Below are positions 6,993 through 11,887 of a stretch of 11,887 bases of DNA, in pieces. The first letter of the stretch is position 1, and every line of letters begins with the position of its first letter. The stretch is from Acetobacteraceae bacterium (GTDB taxonomy: Bacteria; Pseudomonadota; Alphaproteobacteria; Acetobacterales; Acetobacteraceae): the NCBI GenBank assembly GCA_014377905.1, contig JACMOQ010000274.1, positions 1 to 11,887 on the forward strand, read 5' to 3'. The notes below the pieces were generated by a model. The model did no database searches. It saw only the letters and a program-made list of their open reading frames with translations, and was not told the origin of the DNA. The translations under genes were made by a program, and so were the position numbers.

Positions 6993-7840
6993 GCCGGCCC
7001 CGCGATCGCTTGGGCAAACACCAGGTCCATCCGATTCCAGGCGAAATCGCCAAGCAGGCGCACCAGGCGCGGTTCGGTTTTGTCGAGATTGAGGTAGTGG
7101 CGAAAGCGCGACAATCGGCTCAGCCCGGCGACGCGCGGCTGGGCAGGGTCGAATTCCCAAGGATGGGTGTAGAAAATTCCGGGTGCGCCCTCGGCGGTGT
7201 TGAAACCGGCCAGGCCGAGGCGGAACAACGCATAGGGCAGCAGGCGGAAAAATCCGCCGCCGGAGCACGGCAGATTGCGCCCGAAAACCGGCAATGCGGT
7301 CATCGGTAATTCGCAGAAGCCGGCGGGTCCAGGGTAATAGGGCAGGCGTGGGGCATCGGGGGCGCCGTAAAGATCGTGCTTCACCGGATAAACCGAGGAA
7401 CTATAGCGATGGCCGGTTTCAGCCAGGATATCGGCGGCCCATGGTGTGGCGGCACTGATCGAGAAGGTCGGCGCGCGGTAGCCGATCACTGCGACCCCGC
7501 CAATATCTTCAAGCAATGCCTTGGCGCGGCTGACATCGGCGCGAAACGCCGCGGCGTCCTGACGGGACACATTTTGATGGGCGTAGCCGTGGCTCGCCAG
7601 TTCATGCCCGCCGGAGACGATGCGGCGAACGACCTCGGGGTAGCGTTGCGCCACCCAGCCCAAAGTAAAGAAGGTCGCCTTCACGCCGGCGGCCTCGAAG
7701 CGTGCCAGCAGCAGGTCGGTGTTGGCGGCAACCCGGCTCGGGAAGGTGTCCCAGTCCGAAGTCGGCACCGCGCCGGCAAATGCTTCAACCTGGAAATAAT
7801 CCTCCACGTCGACGGTCATGGCGTTGGTGATGCGGGGCAT
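6983..7840 (-). CDS. NodB-type polysaccharide deacetylase, exosortase-locus subfamily
   Basis: Product of 285 residues (TIGR03006 type). It contains the NodB metal-dependent deacetylase motifs: the catalytic and metal aspartates in T-V-D-V-E-D-Y-F (9-16, with D11 and D14), metal-binding H84 and H88 in A-S-H-G-Y-A-H-Q (82-89), R122 in Y-R-A-P-T-F-S (121-127), and the late histidine H226 in Y-T-H-P-W-E-F-D (224-231). The reaction is removal of N-acetyl groups from sugar residues of the polymer. No signal peptide is visible, which is usual for this subfamily even though a periplasmic substrate is often assumed. The start at 7840 is 7 bases after the ATPase stop; an in-frame ATG at residue 8 is possible, since the domain begins right after it. 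The 10-base overlap with the FemAB gene suggests the two are made together. Confidence 0.93.
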   Translation of the reverse strand: MPRITNAMTVDVEDYFQVEAFAGAVPTSDWDTFPSRVAANTDLLLARFEAAGVKATFFTLGWVAQRYPEVVRRIVSGGHELASHGYAHQNVSRQDAAAFRADVSRAKALLEDIGGVAVIGYRAPTFSISAATPWAADILAETGHRYSSSVYPVKHDLYGAPDAPRLPYYPGPAGFCELPMTALPVFGRNLPCSGGGFFRLLPYALFRLGLAGFNTAEGAPGIFYTHPWEFDPAQPRVAGLSRLSRFRHYLNLDKTEPRLVRLLGDFAWNRMDLVFAQAIAGPAWA

Positions 7841-7847
7841 GGCGGCG

Positions 7848-8837
7848 CTAGCCTTTATCAGTGCGGGTGGTGGCAAGCACCTCGGCCAGGCGCTGAAACA
7901 TCTGGTCCTGGCGGGTGATCTGCGCTTCCAGGCGCTGGATGCGGCTGAGCAGGCTGGTGCGGTCATCGGCTGACAGCAGCTTGGAGTCCTCGGTGGCACC
8001 TGCATCGGGATCGGTAAGATCACCCTCCAGATCCCGCTGAAGTTCGTCGGCGGTGCTATCGACCGAGGCTTCCGAAATCGTGCTGGCTTCCTCGAGCGCG
8101 CCGTAAAGCAGCACGCGTGAACATAGCCGGTTGATCCGGCGCGGTATGCCGCCGGTCTGGCGATGCACGGCGGCGAAGGCGGCGTCGGTCCATTGCGGGT
8201 TGCCAACCCAGCCCACCGCGCCCAGCCGGTGTTCGATATAGGCGCGGGTTTCGCCCGCATCGAGCGGGCCGAGATGATAAGATGCTAAAACGCGTTGGCG
8301 CAGCTGATCGAGATCGGGGCTGGCGAGTTTGGCGCGAAACTGTGGCTGGCCAAGCAGGATGGTTTGCAGCGATGCCCGCCCGCCTTCGGTGATGTTGGAC
8401 AGCATGCGCAGTTCTTCGAGGCCGGCGAGGGTCAGGTTCTGCACCTCATCGACCACCAGGATGCAATGGCGGCCTTCTATCCGGTGGTCGTTCAGCATTT
8501 CCTCGAACCGCGCCAGCAGGGTCGGCTTGTCCGAAGTTTCAGTCTCGATGCCGAACGCGCTCATGGTCAGGCGGAACAGATCGTCGCCGGAAACCTGGGT
8601 GGTGTTGATGCGGGCGAGCGTGTAGGTCGCGCGGTCAAGTTCGGCCCAAAGCCGTTCGACCAGCGTGGTTTTGCCGGCGCCGACTTCACCGGTCACAATG
8701 ATGAAGCCCTCGCCCTGCGACAGCCCGTAGATCAGATGCGCGATGGCCCGGCTATGGCCCTTGCTGCTGAAGAAAAAGCGGCTGTCGGGCGTCAGCTGAA
8801 ACGGCATTCCGGTCAGGTGGTAGAATTTTTCATACAT
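7848..8837 (-). CDS. ExeA/GspA-like AAA ATPase of the exosortase locus
   Basis: Product of 329 residues. It starts with the Y-E-K-F-Y-H-L-T-G-M-P-F pattern (2-13) shared by ExeA-type and exosortase-locus ATPases (TIGR03015 type). Walker A is G-E-V-G-A-G-K-T-T (50-58, K56) and Walker B is I-L-V-V-D-E-V-Q (126-133, D130 and E131). A sensor/arginine region follows at L-R-Q-R-V-L-A (179-185), and G-G-I-P-R-R-I-N (229-236) is typical of this clade. The last third, about 255-329, is acidic and then heptad-like (about 294-322), consistent with a short coiled coil for oligomer or partner contact. No transmembrane segment is seen. It probably powers assembly or secretion steps in the envelope, but the exact substrate is not established for the family. 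The ATG follows the barrel gene stop by 9 bases, with only a weak GAG as ribosome binding site. Confidence 0.93.
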   Translation of the reverse strand: MYEKFYHLTGMPFQLTPDSRFFFSSKGHSRAIAHLIYGLSQGEGFIIVTGEVGAGKTTLVERLWAELDRATYTLARINTTQVSGDDLFRLTMSAFGIETETSDKPTLLARFEEMLNDHRIEGRHCILVVDEVQNLTLAGLEELRMLSNITEGGRASLQTILLGQPQFRAKLASPDLDQLRQRVLASYHLGPLDAGETRAYIEHRLGAVGWVGNPQWTDAAFAAVHRQTGGIPRRINRLCSRVLLYGALEEASTISEASVDSTADELQRDLEGDLTDPDAGATEDSKLLSADDRTSLLSRIQRLEAQITRQDQMFQRLAEVLATTRTDKG

Positions 8838-8846
8838 GATGGGGCT

Positions 8847-10481
8847 CTAAAACATTTTGTTCAGGCCGAACACGATCATTGTGGTGGTGGGCTTCTGGGT
8901 TGCGAGCGGGTTGCTGGTTTTGGTGTAAGTCGCTTGCAGGTGCGTCGATAATGTCTGCGAGATGTCATAGGTCAGGCCCGCGAAGATGGTCATGGTGTTT
9001 TGGCTGGTGGTGACGCGTGCCGCCGACACTGCCGAACGTTGGCCCATCATAGTGAAGATATTGCCATGCAAATTCTCGGAAAATTCGTGCTGCCATGAGA
9101 GTGTGCCGTTGAAGCCGGTGGTGGCGTTGGGGCCGCCCACTGCGGCCGCGCTCACGAACTGCGATTGCAGGCGGTTGATGGAAAATGACACCGTGTCGAG
9201 GTTGCGCAGCCAGGTCACGGTGGCATTTACCGTTTTGCTATAGGTCACCGCACCTTGGATGCCGTTGAAATTATCCGAGCTGATGATCGGCGCGCCGGTG
9301 GTCCGGTTGATCGAAATGCCGCCGGCGCCGACAGTTGAATTGGCAAGCCCTGCCTGGGCGCTTTCGGCGCTGGTGCTGAGGATCTCGGAATAGCTGCCGG
9401 TCAGGAGAATCCGCGATGTCAGCGCCGTACTCGCATTGACCGACAGTGACGGTCGGCCGGATTTCTGCCCGTAGCTGATCGCAAGGCTGCTGGCTGGATC
9501 TGGCGTCACGATCACCCCGCCGCTCCAGGTCGGGCCATCGATATGGATTGGGTTGAGCCCAGGATAATCGATTTTCTCGTGCCCGACCGACCCAGTCAGG
9601 GTCCATAACCGGGTCAGCGCATAGGACAAGCTGGCAGTTTCCGAGCTGCGGCTTGATCCGGCGCCCGGGCCGGTGCCCTGGTTGGTGGTGGCCTGGACCT
9701 GCAAATTGCCCTGAAAGCGTCCGAAATCGTCACCGGTGGTGAAGCTGAGATGCGGGGTCATCGACCGCAGCGACTGGTCCGATTGCGGGGTGATGAAGGG
9801 CGAGACAATCTGGTTTTGACTGCCGGAAATGATCGTCTGGCCAATGGTGTAGCCCAGCTGGGCGGTGCCGAAATTGTCAAAACGATGCACAAGATAAGTG
9901 TCAACCGAGAGCGCGGTGGTCTGGATCTGATCTTGGGCGGAAATGCTGGTTGTGCCGGCAGGTCCAACGCCACCGGCGCGGGATCGCAACGCTGTGTTAC
10001 CGCGGAGATCCATGTAGGCCAGGTCGGGGACAATGGTTAAATGGCCGGTACCGTTGAAGTTGTGGGAAATCGTGTTTTGCGACGGTGACTTTACGTAGAT
10101 CTGCGCTTGCGGCGAATAATACAGCGTGCCGGTTAACCGCGGACCTTCGCCTTGAACCGAAATATTGGGGGTGATCGATGTATAGAAATCCGGCTTGGAA
10201 CTAACGCCGCGTGTGCCCCCGGTGTTCGGCGTGGCGCTGTTGTAGGTTTCGTCGATGCCCAGCGATGCCCCCCAGGTCCATCCGCCCGTGGCGATTGCCC
10301 CCTGTCCGGGAAATGCGCTTTGAAAACTGTCACGTAAATTGCCCAGGCGCACATCCGCGCCCGCCACCTGGGCTGCCACCTGATGCGATGCCAGGAGCAT
10401 GACCGCGCCCAGCAACAGCGTTGCCGCCCGGATGCCGAAGGCGATGCGCGAGAGCGGCGCTTGGCGCCCTGGATATCGCAC
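8847..10481 (-). CDS. Outer-membrane beta-barrel protein of the exosortase locus
   Basis: Product of 544 residues (TIGR03016-type by position and architecture). A signal peptide is clear: basic N-terminus, hydrophobic core at about 19-31, and likely cleavage near residue 37. The mature protein is rich in G, S, T, N and Q and shows long runs of alternating polar and hydrophobic residues, with repeated amphipathic strands such as those around 98-130, 200-250 and 455-544. It ends in phenylalanine (K-M-F), the usual C-terminal signal for BAM-dependent barrel insertion. It may form a channel or surface anchor for the polymer; function is not proven for the family. Translation starts at GTG, 2 bases after the kinase stop, with no obvious Shine-Dalgarno sequence, so it probably depends on coupling to the kinase gene. 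No ATG further in would retain the full signal peptide. Confidence 0.85.
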   Translation of the reverse strand: MRYPGRQAPLSRIAFGIRAATLLLGAVMLLASHQVAAQVAGADVRLGNLRDSFQSAFPGQGAIATGGWTWGASLGIDETYNSATPNTGGTRGVSSKPDFYTSITPNISVQGEGPRLTGTLYYSPQAQIYVKSPSQNTISHNFNGTGHLTIVPDLAYMDLRGNTALRSRAGGVGPAGTTSISAQDQIQTTALSVDTYLVHRFDNFGTAQLGYTIGQTIISGSQNQIVSPFITPQSDQSLRSMTPHLSFTTGDDFGRFQGNLQVQATTNQGTGPGAGSSRSSETASLSYALTRLWTLTGSVGHEKIDYPGLNPIHIDGPTWSGGVIVTPDPASSLAISYGQKSGRPSLSVNASTALTSRILLTGSYSEILSTSAESAQAGLANSTVGAGGISINRTTGAPIISSDNFNGIQGAVTYSKTVNATVTWLRNLDTVSFSINRLQSQFVSAAAVGGPNATTGFNGTLSWQHEFSENLHGNIFTMMGQRSAVSAARVTTSQNTMTIFAGLTYDISQTLSTHLQATYTKTSNPLATQKPTTTMIVFGLNKMF

Positions 10482-10483
10482 GG

Positions 10484-11644
10484 TTACGGATACGTGCCGG
10501 AGTAGTTATAGGCGCCGTAATGGTAGGCGCCAAAGGTGTAGCTGGTAGTCACTTTGATCTTGTTCAGCAGCAGAATGATCTGCGGACATGCTTTCAGAAG
10601 ATCGAGGGAGGCCATGACCTCGGCACGCTGGGTGCGTTCGGCTTCGACAACCATCACAACCTGCCCGACATGCGGGCCCAAGGTGCTGGGGTCGCTGGTG
10701 GACAGGCAGGGCGGCGCATCGAGGATGATCAGGTGATTGGGGAAACGCCGCCCCAACCGCTCGATCAGACTGGTCACCGGGCGCGGCACGCTGTCGGCCG
10801 CAAGGTCGCCGCCATCTTCGCGTCGGACGCCGACGGGCAGGAAGGACAGATTGGAAATCGCGGTCCGAACAATGGTGTCTTCCACCCGCAAACTGGCATT
10901 GGCGGCAAGATCGATCAGCCCGGGCAGATCTCCAACCCCGATCAGATCGGTCAGCGAATGCTGCTTGGCATCAACGTCCACCAACAACACCTCGCGCTGG
11001 GTATGCTGGGCGATGCTGCCGGCGAGGTTGAGCGAGGTGAAGCTTTTTCCTTCACCTGGCCGTGAACTTGTCACCATCAGCAGATTTCCGGCCCCGCGCC
11101 CCGGCGTATAGCTGCCCTTGAGGGAGCGCAGGATCGCGCCAACGGTGATCCGGAATTCTTCCGATATCCGGGTTCGCAGCTTGCGGCCGACCACCATGCC
11201 GGCTTTTTCCAGCATCGCGTGATCGATGAAGTTCGGAACCGAGGTCTCGCCCGCCGCGCGCAGATTGGTGCCTGGTTGGGCGCCATTTCTGGCAAGTTCG
11301 GCTGCGGCCCGTGCCAGACCCGGCGGGGCATCGGCAACCACGCGGGCGAGCATCGCCTCGACATTGGGTCTGATCGGTGCATTGACGATTGGTGTGTCGG
11401 CGAAACTAATATCGTCCTCGGTTGCGCCCTGCGGCCCGGCGTCGGGATTGGCGGGAGGCTCGATTTCAGCTTCCGCGTCTGCGATGCTCTGGTCTGCGGA
11501 CGCCTGAACTTCGTTCGGTTGCGCAATCTTGGGCGCGGACAACCCACCGATGCCACGCAGGCGCTGGGCCATGCGCTCGACAAGGTGCCGGGAGGGTGCT
11601 TTCGGGGTCGTGGGATCAAGCGGGGCAATTTCGTCAGCCATCAT
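10484..11644 (-). CDS. Exosortase-locus tyrosine autokinase (BY-kinase, Wzc/CapB-like cytoplasmic domain)
   Basis: Product of 386 residues from the ATG at 11644, whose A is shared with the preceding stop codon (TGATG). A second ATG follows at 11641. Residues about 1-140 are a poorly conserved, proline- and acid-rich region without membrane segments. The P-loop kinase domain follows: Walker A S-S-R-P-G-E-G-K-S (193-201, K200), Walker A' L-L-V-D-V-D-A-K (220-227), and Walker B L-I-I-L-D-A-P-P (305-312). The tail has six tyrosines within 17 residues (369, 374, 376, 379, 381, 385), the expected autophosphorylation cluster. Such kinases work with a separate Wzz-type membrane activator, here the gene just upstream, to control polymer length and export. 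It resembles TIGR03018-type proteins; an unrelated ParA-like role is unlikely given the tail and context. Confidence 0.92.
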   Translation of the reverse strand: MMADEIAPLDPTTPKAPSRHLVERMAQRLRGIGGLSAPKIAQPNEVQASADQSIADAEAEIEPPANPDAGPQGATEDDISFADTPIVNAPIRPNVEAMLARVVADAPPGLARAAAELARNGAQPGTNLRAAGETSVPNFIDHAMLEKAGMVVGRKLRTRISEEFRITVGAILRSLKGSYTPGRGAGNLLMVTSSRPGEGKSFTSLNLAGSIAQHTQREVLLVDVDAKQHSLTDLIGVGDLPGLIDLAANASLRVEDTIVRTAISNLSFLPVGVRREDGGDLAADSVPRPVTSLIERLGRRFPNHLIILDAPPCLSTSDPSTLGPHVGQVVMVVEAERTQRAEVMASLDLLKACPQIILLLNKIKVTTSYTFGAYHYGAYNYSGTYP

Positions 11645-11887
11645 CAACCACCGGTCGCTTTCGTCAGGCGCAGGACCAAGGCGACGTAGACGCTGCCGAG
11701 CATCATCAACGCGAACGAAAAGCTCAATGCAGCGATTAATTGGCTACGACGCGACGATACAACGATCAGCGAAATGCTGCCGGCCACCGGCAGTCCAAGA
11801 TCGCGGAGTTCATCGACAGTGTGAAACGATTGATCGAACTGGGCGAGCAGGATGGCCAAGCCAAGCCCGATCGCCAATCCTGCCCCC
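11644..11887 (-). CDS. Chain-length determinant (Wzz-like) protein, C-terminal end only
   Basis: The last 80 or so residues are present; the rest runs off the right edge. The fragment begins inside or just after a hydrophobic segment (I-G-L-G-L-A-I-L-L-A) and continues F-D-Q-S-F-H-T-V-D-E-L-R-D-L-G-L-P-V-A-G-S-I-S. This is the hallmark of the region after the second membrane helix in Wzz/Wzc-type co-polymerases. A final hydrophobic stretch (L-I-A-A-L-S-F-S-F-A-L-M-M-L-G and on) and a short basic tail follow. In exosortase loci this protein (TIGR03007 type) is the membrane activator of the tyrosine kinase encoded immediately downstream. Its TGA stop shares a base with the kinase ATG, so the pair are probably made in step. 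No kinase motif is fused to this piece. Confidence 0.85.
   Translation of the reverse strand, partial: GAGLAIGLGLAILLAQFDQSFHTVDELRDLGLPVAGSISLIVVSSRRSQLIAALSFSFALMMLGSVYVALVLRLTKATGG

Noticed and set aside
6993..7268. Upstream extension of the FemAB reading frame
   Set aside because: The added residues are antisense-like, R/P-rich sequence lying over the conserved end of the deacetylase; family similarity begins at 6992.
7841..8260. Upstream extension of the deacetylase reading frame
   Set aside because: It lies over the ATPase gene in a different phase and carries no deacetylase motif; the NodB domain begins just after 7840.
10421..11065. Open frame of 214 codons on the plus strand opposite the tyrosine kinase
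   Set aside because: The Walker motifs and family matches are on the other strand; this frame shows only shadow composition.
2435..11887. Idea of a CRISPR, phage-defence or mobile element hidden in the gene train
   Set aside because: No direct-repeat arrays, terminal inverted repeats, integrase, transposase, nuclease or toxin motifs were seen; every gene fits the exopolysaccharide/exosortase theme except the carbonic anhydrase.

Overview
The window is high-GC bacterial DNA, probably from an alphaproteobacterium. A free-living member of the Rhodospirillales or Acetobacteraceae would fit, because it combines a tripartite tricarboxylate transporter with an exosortase/exopolysaccharide locus, but the taxonomy is an inference from gene content only. 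There are no RNA genes, insertion sequences, CRISPR arrays or phage genes. Coding density is close to complete; the longest stretch without a gene is about 150 bases.

Left part (1-2419): a tripartite tricarboxylate transporter split into two divergent halves. The start of a TctC/Bug-type periplasmic solute receptor runs leftwards off the edge. tctB and tctA run rightwards and overlap by 10 bases. The space between the two halves (237-383) should hold the promoters and any shared control.

Right part (11887 down to 2435, all minus strand): one tightly packed gene train in which every junction is an overlap, a direct abutment or a gap of at most 9 bases. In transcription order it encodes the C-terminal end of a Wzz-like chain-length determinant, a BY-kinase-type tyrosine autokinase with a tyrosine-rich tail, an outer-membrane beta-barrel protein, an ExeA-like AAA ATPase, a NodB-type polysaccharide deacetylase, a FemAB-like acyltransferase, a GT4-type glycosyltransferase, an exosortase fused to an EpsI-like domain, and a beta-class carbonic anhydrase. 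Apart from the last gene, this is the conserved exosortase A (XrtA/EpsH) exopolysaccharide locus associated with PEP-CTERM protein sorting. The operon begins to the right of the window, where export and priming-transferase genes would be expected.

How they work together: the chain-length protein and kinase control polymer length and export, the glycosyltransferase adds sugar, the deacetylase and FemAB protein probably modify the polymer, the barrel and ATPase probably serve the envelope end of the pathway, and the exosortase processes C-terminally tagged surface proteins. No tagged substrate protein is seen here. The most unusual feature is the carbonic anhydrase: its start codon directly follows the exosortase stop codon, and its Shine-Dalgarno sequence lies within the exosortase gene.
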